Below, piece after piece: positions 1 through 11,699 of a stretch of 64,000 bases of DNA. The notes beneath the pieces are model-generated. The model was not told where the DNA came from, ran no database searches, and saw nothing but the letters and a program-made list of their open reading frames with translations. The DNA comes from Isoetes taiwanensis (Eukaryota > Streptophyta > Lycopodiopsida > Isoetales > Isoetaceae). Numbering within the stretch: the first letter of the stretch is position 1; the number at the start of each line of letters is the position of its first letter. Where the stretch lies: positions 462,332-526,331 of the forward strand of contig JAJEKV010000083.1 of assembly GCA_021234155.1 (NCBI GenBank), in the 5' to 3' direction. Made by a program: the position numbers and the translations under genes.

Positions 1-1260
1 ATGCCTGGACTAGATTCCATGTTGAAAGACAGGTGCTCCTCAAAACTTGTTTGTTTTTCTCTTGCAAGTATTAAATCCATCACCTGTGCATTCTTTAGCA
101 ACTAATAATAGTGCCCAATGTACCTAGCCTTAAGTTGAGAGTTCGTAAATATTTTGGGCTGCAAAGAAAAGTGTACCCACATATACTTGTTCTATAATGC
201 TTATCTTTGTAATTGTTGTGCGTATGTAAAGTGAGGCACTCTGTGATATTATTATAGGTTAGTATTTTAAATATGCACGAATCAAATTTAAATTGTGTTT
301 GGATCTTACATTCAATACATCAAAATTGATACAAGTTACAAGAGGTGATTGTGTATGTAAATAATTTATTAGTACCTTCATGCACCGGGTAGTAGCTTCT
401 GAAGCCAATTCCTCTATGGCTGCCCACCTTATATGTAGAGCAGAACGAAGAAGTATATTCTAAGAAAGATGAAGTGATGTATATTCAAGCACATAATCTT
501 GTTACTCATTCAAATATACAACAATGTTTGAAGTGAATATATTTGTCTCGCAAATAGAATCTATTGTTCTAGACATATGGCTTGTCCAATAACTGACCGA
601 TGTCTTACATCATCTGGAAACATTAGATATACCAACATTTCAGTGGGTTGGATGGACCTGGCTTTGGAAATGCGTTTGATACTTATAAGTTTTATGATCC
701 AACAATGATAACATTGAGAAAATATGGATGTCCAGAAGATGGATGGTTTGCGTATAATAAGCTTATAATCCATCACGATTCATTGTCATAAATTGACTTT
801 TCATGATATATAATGGTCTTACCAGCTCAAGAACCTTTTTGCGGCAAGCTTGCCCCTTTCAACAGTCTTACAGTGTTAGATGCAAAAAGTGTGCATTGCC
901 AATGGAAGCATTCATACCAAGATCACAAAAGATGGTTCGTCGCATAAAACGTATATTCGTACGACTTTCTTACAATGGTTTTCATATGATTTAGGGCATG
1001 TATTTAGTTTTATGTATAAAGTATGTATTTATAGAGCGTGCCTATCATTTTTACTCAACATTTTTTTCCTAATGGTAATGTCATGTATATGCTTTTCTTG
1101 TGTATTTCTATAATAGTATGAGAAAAAATGGCATGCAGGCATCGAGCAATTCTTCTTTAGGGTTCTTGTTTTCTGCTGTGATTGCTATCTCCGTGGAAAT
1201 AGGCCTTCATTATTCCTGAAAGAAGAATTAGGAATCAAATCACAGATCCCATATGCTATA
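1..1260. other. Intergenic, no gene recognised
   Basis: AT-rich sequence with only short chance reading frames. None resembles a protein family I know, and no repeat or RNA structure stands out. The LINE relic at 1261 may extend a little upstream, but no reverse-transcriptase motif is visible here. Confidence 0.5.
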
Positions 1261-1881
1261 ATGCTGGCAGAAGTAGGAATGTTTCCACTTGAACTGGAAG
1301 GATTGTACCAGGCAATCAATTTCTATAATAGGGTCCAGGCGCAAGACACTACGCGGCTATCACATCAAGCAATGGTAACTTCAGATTGGTGTAGAAGCTT
1401 GCAGGCATGGGCAACCAGATGGGGCATTGGCAGTACATGGCCGCTTGAAAAACAAGAGGTCCGGGTCATGCTCGAAAAGGCAGCAGTGGATAAGCTCTGG
1501 GCTAATCCGGGAAAAAGGATGTTGGAATATCGGTTAAATGTTAACCATATGATCACGTATGAGAGCCAATTATATCTGAAGGCAAATATATCTAAGATAC
1601 AAAGGAGACTTATTGCCAGGTACAGGACAGGGTCACACAGGCTGGAAATTGAAATTGGCAGATGGGCAAAAATTCCAGTGGAAGATCGGACATGTAAATT
1701 GTGCAGAACAGGACAGGTTGAAGATGAGCGACATGTTTTCTTAGTATGCTCGGCATATATTAGACAACACTTTGGGATACAGGCACTAGACGTTTATTCT
1801 TTGTTAATGCTACCGCCAATGGCATTAGGTCCCTATATAAGGGCGGTGGATGCACACCGTGCCTTGATGCTGAGATTGTAA
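1261..1881 (+). pseudogene. C-terminal part of a LINE (non-LTR) ORF2 protein
   Basis: A 206-codon open frame that matches the region downstream of reverse transcriptase in plant LINE ORF2 proteins. A helical basic stretch (about residues 110-140, with RRLIARYRTGSHRLEIE) is followed by a zinc-knuckle-like motif near residues 144-163 (CKLC, then EDERHVFLVC). No RT palm motif is present, so only the 3' end survives, as expected for a 5'-truncated insertion. A short 3' UTR and a TAA-type microsatellite follow directly, which is the usual LINE 3' terminus. The minus-strand relic at 9177-9629 has the same two motifs, so both come from one family. The first ATG is at 1261 but is probably not the original start. 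Confidence 0.75.
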
Positions 1882-1931
1882 ACGTTTGTTCATGTGCTCC
1901 ATGGCCTCTCGAGGCCCAAGTGAGCAATAGA

Positions 1932-1955
1932 CATAATAATAATAATAATAATAAT
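1932..1955 (+). repeat. (TAA)n tail of the LINE
   Basis: A run of ATA/TAA triplets about 50 bases after the LINE stop codon. Many plant LINEs end in a short A-rich microsatellite of this kind, so it probably marks the 3' end of the insertion. Confidence 0.65.
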
Positions 1956-1959
1956 TATC

Positions 1960-4300
1960 TTGATGCACCCAGTGCTACATTTGGACGATCCATCAGGCTA
2001 TATTCCAAATCCAGCCTTCCTATGCCAAAAAAACAGGCTTTTTGTCTGGAATTGTTTTTGTCCAGTACGACAACCAAACGTGGCCATGGATCTCGATGGT
2101 TCTTGTATTGAAGCTGTACGTGTAGCTTGTTTTGCTGTTATATTCAGATCATAGGTTTGTTTCCCATGTCGTGTTCTTTCCTTTGCATCTAAGTCTCAGG
2201 CCAGCGAGGCGTAAGATCCATCTAAGAAAAAATATATGAGGTTAAACAAACCAGATCCTGGACTTGAATAGTCCCTAGTATCCCTACTATGCCAGTGTTT
2301 CCGAGATGTTTCTGATTGGATCTTTCAAGGCATTTCCGATTGGTTCTGCTAAAGCTCAAATCGACTGAATCTGCTAATGCTCAGAACGACTTGATATATT
2401 AAGAAATCTATCCATTTGTCTACAGCATATTCCCAATGTTTTAGCCATCTCTTTAGCCTATTTTGAATAAGTTCCCTGATTTTTTTATGCTTCTAAAGGC
2501 CATGAAATATTGTAAATTGAGTTGTTTTGTTGCTTGAATCTCAAGTTGTCTTAAGCTATTTCATATTATTGCTCACTTCTATAGAAATGAAAAATGTTGA
2601 AGGCTTAATGGATCCATCCAGGGCAAAGTGTATGTTACAAAGTAGGCGTTGAAGATCCTCCTTTAATCAGTCTAGCTGGTCAAACTATTACAGATTCTTT
2701 CCTTCTGCCAATGCTATCAGGTACTAAAAATGGATCTCAGATTTTGTTGTTATCTTGATTACCTGTTTTGGCAAGATCTTTGGAACATTTTTTTACTGAA
2801 ATGGCATTTGGATTGCAAGCAAGTAAGGGCCTATCACTGGGTTTTATGATGAATATTAAAGGGGTTGGTGGAGCTCATTGTTCTCAAAATTGGCAGAAAT
2901 GAAAGGTAACAACCTTCTCTTTCTTTTCCCTTAGCAAAAAAATATATTTATTGGTGCAAATAGAATGGTCATAGAGACTTTTAGCTACAAATTGGCTAAT
3001 GTTTTTCAGTTCTCGTGTTTTGTCAGGTCTTGAACAGGTCTTGAACAATGAATGCTTTGCCATTATGATCATTATGGCCCTTGTTACGACATTCATGATT
3101 GCATCAGATGTTATGTTGCTATACAAACCAGATAAGAATATAAATGTGCCCATTGCAACAGGTAAATAAATCCTAGTCCTGGCTACAATGTTAAGCAGGT
3201 ATTTCCAAAGCGGATGGACCTCTTAAAAGTCTTTGGACAAGTTCAATACATTTCATGTTGATTTATTCATTTCTGATCTGTGACAATACTATCTTTACAT
3301 TGTCTTATTCACATCCTTTGATAATTTTCAAGGGCCTAAAAATTCGTCTGTAATACCTGAATAATGTAGAACTTAAACTGAGTCGTTCCTACATTTGTAG
3401 TGGTATTTCCCCCGAGGGGATGCACCAAAGCTATGGGGGGACACGCCATCTGCGTGCACAGGGTTAGAAGAAAACCCCCCGTATGCAACTTTTCCTTGTA
3501 GAAAAACCCCTCCCATCAGGTCTTATATTGTCGAAAATTTTGCACCCATACTATACTTGTACAAGCATTTTTGTTAGTGAAAACTATACCCATCCCATAT
3601 AAATACTTATTTCAAATGTACTCGAAAATAGATCTAATAGTGTAGAAACCTAAATCCAATAATCCCTCTTCACATTTAGAGATCAAATGATGCCCTCCCA
3701 TACATGTATAATTTATTCTCCTCCTGCCAACTTCCCCCTCACGACTTTGTATGGTATGAAATACACAAAAACCATACTTACTATGATGTATATGTGTGTT
3801 TTCATCAAAAATAGACGCCCTAAAGGTCACTCACTAGTGTTGTATGGCCAGTATAGTATGAACACCCCTTGTATTTTCCTTTCCTTTGTTTCACAACTTG
3901 GCATTTATAGGCTTGACATCTAGTTTATTCTATTCTATTCATTTATGCTTTGAAGATGCAATGCACATATCCATACACTTGTGAAGGAGAACACTTGTAT
4001 GCTTGTGATAGCACATTATTTATACATAGAGATTGATGGCCTTAGTGTTTGTTTATGCATATGCCTCTTAACAACTCTCGATAAACAAATGTGTACATAG
4101 AACACGCCATCTTTGTTTTTTCAATTTCTCTTGCAATGCAATGTTTTTCAGGTCAAAAACCCTGACATTTGGCCTCAAAGGGGCCACCTCAAAATTTCCA
4201 TACAACATTCACACATATTTCTTACAAGATGCATATTTAATCCGTACATATTATGTACCTTATTAATAATAATGCATTAATATAGCACATTGAACCATTG
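1960..4300. other. Intergenic, no gene recognised
   Basis: About 2.3 kb of AT-rich DNA with only short unrelated reading frames on both strands. No transposon terminus, RNA gene or conserved protein motif is visible. Homopolymer runs of C and G near 3410-3500 are the only local oddity. Confidence 0.5.
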
Positions 4301-4309
4301 AAAGGGGCA

Positions 4310-4670
4310 TCTAACATATTAAGAAATTGAACCATTAAATTAACCCCCTCCTTCCCCACCTCCGAACCCCCCAGTTGTTTTTGCTGATATTCGTGCAGGG
4401 CGTCCAACGGTTGGCAAGGAGCCCCAAACACATAAGCCAGTATATGTGTACCGTACATGTGTACAATGCACCTCACAACCTGTGGGTTATTTGTGTATTT
4501 GAAACTGACAGTTAACTAAAACTTACTAAAAAACGAGTCGGGCGTAACGATGATCGTCCGAAACCGACATCCAACGGTCCGAGCTTACTGATGGACGCCC
4601 TACACACATATCAGCAAAAACAACTAGGTGGTTCCAGGGGTTTAATATAATGGTTCAAGTTCTTAGCGAT
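4310..4670. repeat. Foldback (MITE-like) inverted repeat
   Basis: Two arms of about 80-95 bases face each other across about 190 bases. The left arm (about 4310-4406) contains TTGAACCATTAAATTAA and AGTTGTTTTTGCTGATAT followed by GGGCGTCC. The right arm (about 4592-4670) contains the complements: GGACGCCC, ATATCAGCAAAAACAACT and TTAATATAATGGTTCAA. The arms differ by small changes, so the element is not recent. No protein is encoded. It is most likely a non-autonomous foldback or MITE; I could not define a target duplication. Confidence 0.6.
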
Positions 4671-4679
4671 TTGATGTCA

Positions 4680-6245
4680 AATGGCAATCCACCCCATGAA
4701 AAGAATTACCTATTCTACTTACTTTGAATTGCAAAAAAGCTTTAATCAATATGCAAGTTGCAAGCACTATGCATAGATTTCTACCAAGATGAATCTTCAA
4801 TTGATGTCGTCCTAATAGGCAGCGTAGATAATATTAGACAAATTAATAGACAATAACAATAATAATAACAAATATGAGAGACATTTAACTAGATAATAAA
4901 GTGAGGGGAAAGATTCAAGAGGCTACAAAAATAAGAGCATATAAGTCGGAATGATGTATGAAATGCAAATGTTAAAATGCAAGGCTGGGGGAGTATATTA
5001 AAAGATAAGGGCTAAATAGCCAAGGCTTTTTTGCTAAAATATCAACCACGCTCTCATAGCCAATCAAAAGCAAGGTGCAAATCACGCTTAGCGTGTTTTA
5101 AAAAAGAGAACGCTACCCTGGAGTGCAATCAAGACGCCATAAGTGCCAATCTCTGGAGCTCATAAAAATTATTGTATCTACATTTCAAGTGCTGCTTGCA
5201 AACAGTTAAGGCTTTATTTAGTGAAGAATTGTCACTATTTGCTAAATCTAGCTTCTTATCATTTATAAGGGAGGAGATCGGCAATGAAAATTTAGATGCA
5301 TCAGAATACAGATCAGGTATGACTCCCAAGCGTTTCTTACTGCACATTATTGGCCCAGTAGAATTGCACCATTTCGTCTGGTATTGCTTTGATCTTCTTC
5401 ATGACTGACTTATCACATAAACTAACCACCGATCTCTGTTGTTTAAACTTACCTTATATCTATCAGCGGTGCAAAACTGTAGACGTTTGTGAAGCACCTC
5501 CAAGATGGCTCCATATATGAATCTGATTTCTATATACCGTTCAAGAAAAGTCTTAATTGTTGCAAAGGCAAAGAGCAATCACGCTTAGCGTGTTTAAAAG
5601 GAAAAGCTATGAAAAAGTCTTAACTGTTGTTTGTTGTTGCCACTACTTACACGACTACTCAGAAACTAAAAACAGGAATTACTATTGATAGAAGGAGGGC
5701 GTAGTCTTTCCTGTTGCGCCTCAGTCAGCGCCTTAGAGCCATCACTCAATTTCTGCAGCTCAACCTCCTTATCATGTGGCACAATCTGCTTTTCCCCGTG
5801 CTCCAGCAAAGTCTGCTCAGTGTTCAATCTCAGGTTCCTGCCCGACTTATCTCAAGCATAGTATATTTTGAGCTTCTGCTCCTCAAATCAATGGAGTAAG
5901 AGGTAAAGGACGACGTTTTACAATTAAATGGAGACAACATGCATCACTTGCAAGCAGAATGTGTTTTTAACAGCTGATGATGGCCGATTCCAGCTTGGTC
6001 TTGCCTCGGCATTCCTTCGCGTTGTCATGCCAAAAATCGTCTTCCCAACTGTGTTTTATTCCTGTATCATCCTCCTTAACTGTGTTTTTTTGCTATGTTT
6101 TTTGCAGGCATCAAAAGCAATCGATCCATACCATGTTCATTCAGAGGTATTTTCTCAACCTCTAATATTTTTCCAGCTTCCTTTTCATATGACGAATCCA
6201 ATGCTCGGGGGATTCACCCAGAAGACCCGTATAAACCTAGAGAGT
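4680..6245. other. Intergenic, no gene recognised
   Basis: No coding region can be supported. The only structure is a short palindrome that occurs twice, described separately. Confidence 0.45.
5083..5592. repeat. Palindrome CACGCTTAGCGTG occurring twice, 497 bp apart
   Basis: The 13-base palindrome is at 5083-5095 and 5580-5592, each time in the context AATCACGCTTAGCGTGTTT followed by A-rich sequence. The shared flanks show that this is a repeated segment rather than a chance palindrome. It may mark the ends of a small unidentified element or a duplicated protein-binding site. Confidence 0.5.
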
Positions 6246-6247
6246 GT

Positions 6248-6380
6248 ATGGAAGGGGTTTTTTTCTCGATGTTTTCGTACGTATACTAGGGGTCTAAATC
6301 CTCCTCTTACTGACATTCTAGTGTATTTTCTCCATGGAAGGGGTGTTTTTCCAACACTTTTCCGTACGTATATAGGGGTG
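6248..6380. repeat. Two diverged copies of a 47-bp segment
   Basis: The segments at about 6248-6294 and 6333-6380 both run from TGGAAGGGG through TTTTC.GTACGTATA to AGGGGT, with small differences. They create a repetitive reading frame on each strand that looks like a gene but matches no family. Confidence 0.55.
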
Positions 6381-6483
6381 TTTCTTCTCACCTTAAGCAT
6401 GCAGGTGGCATATGCTCATATGATAAAGGTGAATCCCCCGGGATCCAATGAGCACATTTGCAGCATGATAGGATTAAAGGAGA

Positions 6484-6930
6484 GGCCATGGATCGACCAA
6501 GAAGTTGCTAGAGAAAGCACAAAAAAGAAACACAAAATAGGCAAAAGATGGAACTTGAATTTTGAATCTGCCCGTGCGCTTTTGAACTGTGAAATGAAGG
6601 AGCATATCTGTAGCATATGTCGGAGCAGCATATGAATCAGCGGGGCATTATAAATCGAAGGAGCATATCTGAGGATCATATGAATCGGAGGAGCATATTT
6701 GCATATGAAACAGAGGAGCAAATGAATCGGAGGGGCACTAAGAATCGGAAGAGCATATCTATAGCATATGAAACAAAGGAGCATATGAATCGAAGGGGCA
6801 CTATGAATCGGAGAAGCATACATGCAGCATCAAAGATAAAGAGGAAGCCACGCATCAACCAGGGATCAACCAAGAAGCTGCAACGAGAAGCACAAAAGGA
6901 AAAGTCAGAAATGAATCTGGATAGAATTTG
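6484..6930. repeat. Degenerate minisatellite with duplicated flanks
   Basis: Between about 6596 and 6828 the motif AATCGGAGGAGCATAT recurs many times in degenerate form, mixed with GAAACA.AGGAGCA.ATG. The sequence on the left (about 6484-6570, GATCGACCAAGAAGTTGC) is repeated on the right (about 6848-6930, GATCAACCAAGAAGCTGC). The whole structure is therefore a duplicated flank around an expanded array. Open frames cross it on both strands because the repeat lacks stops; I do not regard them as genes. Confidence 0.6.
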
Positions 6931-8548
6931 AAAAATGCCTTTGTCAAGCAATGCATCAATCAGATTGTTTCGACATCTTTGATGGAAAAATCTTGAGCTC
7001 CAAAAGTAAGCTGCAGCGACATGCTCAAGTGCTCAGGGAACGAATTACGGGCCAGGTAGAAATCCGTGACATTAAGCTTCGCACTTTTCTCTGTGCATCT
7101 TTGAAACACCGATCTAAAAGTAGGTATACAGAAAATAGAATGTAGGAGCTTCACATTAAAAAAAAAAAAAAACTTAAACAAAGTATGCCTTTTTGGTCAC
7201 GCCAAGCGTGCATATTTGTGGTTTTTTGAGCTATTGTAGGCTAAATTTGATACATAAAAGAAAACGTCATTGTGGAGTTAAATTGATAATTTTTTTGGTC
7301 TTTTCTGGGTTCTCTTTTTTAGAGCACAAAGCAACTCTTTCAAACCATTCATGGCATATGCCCAGAACATCCAGGTTTTTAGTCGTTTTTTCTCTTTTGC
7401 ATTTAGACCCTATTCGAAATAGATGGAACTTCTATTTTGGAGTTTGGCATGTAGCTTCGAGTTCATATTGCATCTTAGTATTGCACTAGCTTAGAGTATT
7501 ATTTTGTGTTTTGGTTGATAGTTCACTCTTCTCAACCAATTTTTGTATTATGAGTCTCATTTTTCATGTCAATTCTAGAAAACTAATACTTGTTTTGTGA
7601 TACCTGTAGCTTTGACGTGGAAATAACATGCGTTATTATATGTATGCTAGGAGTTTTATTTTGGACCACAGAAGAAAGCACAATATGAGTAAATTAGGAT
7701 TCTCGGTCAGGGTCAAGTCTTTGTGCAACATATGAGCTCTAAACTTAAGGCCTATAAGCACATTCTCGCCATGTGAGCTTTGAACTTGAATGAGGCTATT
7801 ACAATTGGATGTAAGGAAGAAAGCTATGGTATCTTTAGAAGTGTCTTCTGAGAAGTAATTGACATGATGTCTGAAGAGGTACATATGTAAAACATTTTCT
7901 ATTTTCTATGCAATTCTGTTGTGCTATTATAAAAAAAATCACATTCTCGATGCGAGTTTACTAACCCGGGAAAAAGTAGCAATGCCAAAAGGGTCCAAAA
8001 TCCTAGCATAAATCCAATTTAAATGAATGATGGTTATCTTGGTGTTCTAGTCTCTGAGCCTTGCAAAAGTTCTCTTGGTGTAGGAACCAGCAGATTGACG
8101 TCGTCATTAGGCATGCCACGTTTGGAGCCATGAATTAGTGTGTGTTGTTCCTTTTTTTATGGGTTTTTTTTCGTGCTTGTAGAGGCACGTCTACTCTTCT
8201 GTGATATGTTGAATGTGACCTCTGAAATTTGTGATTTCAGTTTCTGGAAACCATGTTTTTTCAGAGTAGGTTGACATATGCACTGACACTTCTAAAATTT
8301 CAGCGGGCTAAGCCCCTGGATATAGGGGAGATCCCTTGTGTTGGGATTGCTCCTATGCCTAGATGAGCATCGGCATTGTGCTTGGGTTCAACTCCCCGGG
8401 CTCACTGATATGTGTGAGTTGTTTTCTTATAGTGTGCATGGTGATGGGCGGCCTTCCGGATGGTAATAATGCTCTTGATGGCTGTTGAACTTCATGCTTT
8501 GAGAGTACTCTAGAGCATTTCCACCATCCGGAGCCGAGTTGATACTAA
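6931..8548. other. Intergenic, no gene recognised
   Basis: No protein family, transposon end or RNA gene was recognised. A run of 15 A at 7158-7172 could be the tail of an old retroposed sequence on the plus strand, but nothing recognisable precedes it. Confidence 0.45.
7158..7172 (+). repeat. Poly(A) tract, 15 bases
   Basis: Uninterrupted A run. It could be a retroposon tail or a chance homopolymer; there is no paired target duplication that I could see. Confidence 0.4.
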
Positions 8549-8633
8549 CAACAACTATGTATCATGATCATCAGTCTGATGCCCCTGATTGTTAGTGATG
8601 CCAGACTGATCATCTTGATGCATAATGTTGTTG
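8549..8633. repeat. Short hairpin with 34-bp arms
   Basis: The left arm, 8549-8582 (CAACAACTATGTATCATG, then ATCATCAGTCTGATGC), pairs with the right arm, 8599-8633 (CAGACTGATCATCTTGATG, then CATAATGTTGTTG), across a 17-base loop. There are a few mismatches. The size and near-perfect stem resemble a microRNA precursor or a tiny foldback element. No mature product can be assigned from sequence. Confidence 0.5.
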
Positions 8634-8639
8634 AAATTA

Positions 8640-9006
8640 GAGACATCTTCAAGAAGGCATGTTAAGTATGTGGAGGGCGTTGGATCCCAGTTGGGGTTCG
8701 GTTCCTCAAGCTCACTTGATGTACTGGTTATTTGTTTTGTTGTGTTGGTGTTAGGGAAATTCGAATGACCTAACCATTGAATAGGGAGCTGGTTGAACCC
8801 CCCGTATAAATCGAGTCAGTATGGGGTGTTCGACCCCATCTTGACTCTCAATGAAGGGTGCATATGGATGCTCGTGGAATATTCCTTAAGATGTTTCCAT
8901 GATCCATTCTTTTTTAGTAATCGTCCAGAAAAGTTTCTTTTAGATGAAAGAAATCCATTCTAGCTAGATGAGAAAAATGGTGGCTTAGACACAAATTGAT
9001 CTCCCT
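8640..9006. other. Intergenic, no gene recognised
   Basis: No coding or structural signal seen. Confidence 0.4.
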
Positions 9007-9007
9007 T

Positions 9008-9032
9008 AAAGGAAGGAAGGAAGGAAGGAAGG
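9008..9032. repeat. (AAGG)n microsatellite
   Basis: Six tandem AAGG/GGAA units. It lies on the 3' side of the minus-strand LINE relic and could be that element's tail. Confidence 0.6.
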
Positions 9033-9176
9033 TACTTTTATCGTCCACGGAGACCAATCGGGCTATGGGACCCAATACAAAAACGCAGCAAAAGCGGATT
9101 CTTTCGGATTAAAACCCCCACCAAGGGTTTTCGAGGGAAAACCGCGGCGGCAGAATCACCACCGACAAACCGTATG

Positions 9177-9629
9177 CTAATCATATAAAATGCGTAAACA
9201 TCCCAATATATACTGGGCATGCACCACCCCGTAGTGCCTAGTCACGGACAAACCGGGGGGCAAAGGTGACCTCGCAGTCCGGTACCTCTGGATGTATGAC
9301 CCGTGGCACGCATCGACGGGTGTGTTCATCAAGAAATGCAAGGGCACGTCCCCGCCGCATTTAAGGGAGCGATCCGCCCCTGACCGACCGAACGCCGGGC
9401 AACTCGAAAGTGTGAGACTCATCCTCAATGGCACCGCTTGACAAAGACTCGACAGAGCCTCGGCACCCTGGCGGGGCTCCCCAATCCACCTGCCCGTCTC
9501 GATGCGAAGATGGTGGGCACCGGTGCGAATGGAGGCAATGAGTCTGTGCTTTTTCAGGGGCAGCTGGGAACGCAGGTAGAGCTGTGGGCCCCGGGGGTGA
9601 ACGCATTGACATTGTGTGTGTTGGAACAT
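9177..9629 (-). pseudogene. LINE ORF2 C-terminal relic, frameshifted
   Basis: The first third of this minus-strand frame contains KKHRLIASIRTGAHHLRIET followed by GRW, clearly related to RRLIARYRTGSHRLEIEIGRW in the LINE at 1261-1881. The zinc-knuckle part then continues in another frame (9361-9612), where EDESHTFELPGV corresponds to EDERHVFLVCSAY. A frameshift therefore separates the two, and the downstream residues are nonsense. GC content is higher than in the neighbouring DNA. It is a second 5'-truncated copy of the same non-LTR family. Confidence 0.65.
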
Positions 9630-9915
9630 TACAAATGCTCTTTCCTTTCTATTTGCTTTTTAGCACTTTTCTCATGATTAACAACATTGAATTATGTTCC
9701 TAGTCTAAGTTTTTATGTCAAATGCAGGCAAAATATGAGTATTAACATCCATGACACATTATTAAGTAGGAAGAGCGAGTAGAATAAACTTGTAAAACCA
9801 TATTGACCTCAAAATCGAAGCTTTTATATCATGTACCAGTTAAAAACATCACCTTATTTACTCACTAGAGGATAGTCCAGCAACATGCATTGCCAGTCAG
9901 AAATACACACAACAT
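9630..9915. other. Spacer, nothing recognised
   Basis: AT-rich spacer between the LINE relic and the 3' end of the LRR gene. It probably includes that gene's 3' UTR. The minus-strand sequence after the LRR stop codon encodes no membrane segment or kinase. Confidence 0.4.
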
Positions 9916-11693
9916 TTAACATCCTTTAAGAGGGTAGCCACATAGCTTTGGATTGCCCTCGTAGCTTGATGAATTGAACTTGGTTAAAGCGTCTCCTTGT
10001 GGTATCTTCCCACTTAATTTGTTGTATGACAAATCTAGTGATTCCAACCATAGATTCAAAAAAGACTCTGGGATTGAGCCACTCAGTTTATTCCTGGACA
10101 AATCCAAGTCTTTCAAATGATCTAAAGATCCTATGCCAGATGGCAGCTTACCAGAAATTTTGTTGTGGGATAAATCTAAAGACTTTAGCTGCCACAGTTT
10201 CGACAATGACTCAGGAATTGAACCACTTAGCTGATTCTCTGATAGGTCAACATTTTCCAGGCTGATTGCATTTCCAAGATTTGATGGTATTATGCCTGAA
10301 ATCTTGTTGTTGTGAAGATATAAACCACCAAGACCTATTATGGGGAGATGCTTCCTGTAATGGAGTTAAATGACAAATCAATAACAGCTGGTCTATGCTC
10401 ATCCTCTGGGTCTCCTGGTAACCTGAGCTTGCTGAACCAGCTAGGTATGGGACCTTTGAGGCTACAGTTGCTTAAGTCGATAACCGAAAGTGTTGGAATG
10501 CTTGTAATGCTTTTGATAGAATCAAAGGTTAGCACATTTCCGCTTAATTTCAAAGTAAACAAGTTTTTTATTGACTTTAAATCCGTCGGCAGCCCATTAA
10601 TCTTGTTGTAACTGAGATCTAAAAAATATAGATTCGTGAGGTTACTGCCAAATCCATCACTAAGAAGATCAGAGAGATAGTTGCTATGTCCATCAAACTC
10701 TGACAGCTTGCCAAGGAGGCTAAGCGATGGAGGAAGTGGGCCTGTGAAGTAGTTGTTCTGGATCTCAAGAAGTTGCAGATTTGGGGTTCCTCTAAATATA
10801 TCAGGAATGGGACCATATAGACCTGTGTTGGATATTCTTAAGGCTGACAATGCATTAAGGCCTTCAAAAGAAGAGGGAAGAGTGCCTCCAATATCTGGAT
10901 TATCCTGAAGTGATAAGTATTGAAGCTTAGAAAGGTCTCCTAAACTGGCAGGGATGGGGCCATGTAAGAAATTATTTGAGAGATCCAAATCTTGAAGATT
11001 GTGGAGCAAACCAACGGCAGAAGGTATGGTGCCATGTAAAAGATTATTTGATAGATCCAATCTTTCAAGGTTATGGAGCATAGAAAGTGCAGAAGGTATA
11101 GTCCCTACCAATTTAGCTTTCTGTAGTTTGAGGATCCTGAGCTTGCTAAGCTTAGAGAAATTTGAAGGCAGACTGCCAGTAATGCCAGAGAAAGAATAAT
11201 CACAAGACAAATCAAGCTCTTCTAGATTAGGAAGGCTGAAGAGAAAGTGAGGAAGGGTACCATTAATACCTGGATTGTTGGACAACTTCAGATTTTTTAA
11301 CTTTGTAAGGTTGGAAAGGGATGTAGGGATTGGACCTGTAAAATGCCGCCATGGAGCATCTAGGGTTTCAAGCTCTGACATAGTGGCTAGAGCCCCAAGA
11401 ACAGAAGTGGGTGTAGTTTCAGCAGAACCAGAAGGCAGATATAAATAACTAACTCGCCCTGTTGTAACATTGCATGCAACCCCATCCCAATTACAACAAT
11501 TTGTATCATTTGAATTCCAAATGGCTGCAAGATCTGTTACCTGAGATTTGAGTTTAAGCAAAGCAATGCCATCTGCAGGTATACATTGCTCGGCTGCTTG
11601 AACAGATGTTGTAGCTGTCCAGAATAATGTTACTAATAGTACTGCTATACAGTATAGGGACGCCATTATCCCAAGGAATAGAAATTGTATCAA
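9916..11693 (-). CDS. Secreted or receptor-like leucine-rich-repeat protein, one frame lesion
   Basis: Extracellular plant-type LRR protein. The ATG at 11666 starts a clean signal peptide (MASLYCIAVLLVTLFW); an in-frame ATG nine codons upstream (11693) is the alternative. Next comes an N-terminal cap with ALLKLKSQV and CCNWDGVAC, then about 19 repeats of the plant consensus (LxxLxLSxNxLxGxIP). The gene ends with a capping pair (KLCGYPLKGC) and a stop. The first 451 codons end at an in-frame TAA at 10338 beside a run of four C. The repeats resume one frame over and continue to 9916, so a 1-base loss in the C run is the simplest explanation. There is no transmembrane helix or kinase, so it is a soluble LRR protein, a truncated receptor-like protein, or a gene whose 3' exon I cannot see. 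Ligand unknown. Confidence 0.85.
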
Positions 11694-11699
11694 AGCCTA

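Noticed and set aside
5928..6635. 235-codon plus-strand open frame
   Set aside because: It crosses a duplicated 47-bp segment and the start of a minisatellite, has no recognisable domain, and its composition looks like translated repeats.
6416..6951. Repetitive open frames on both strands over the minisatellite
   Set aside because: The repeat unit lacks stops in several frames, so open frames are expected without coding.
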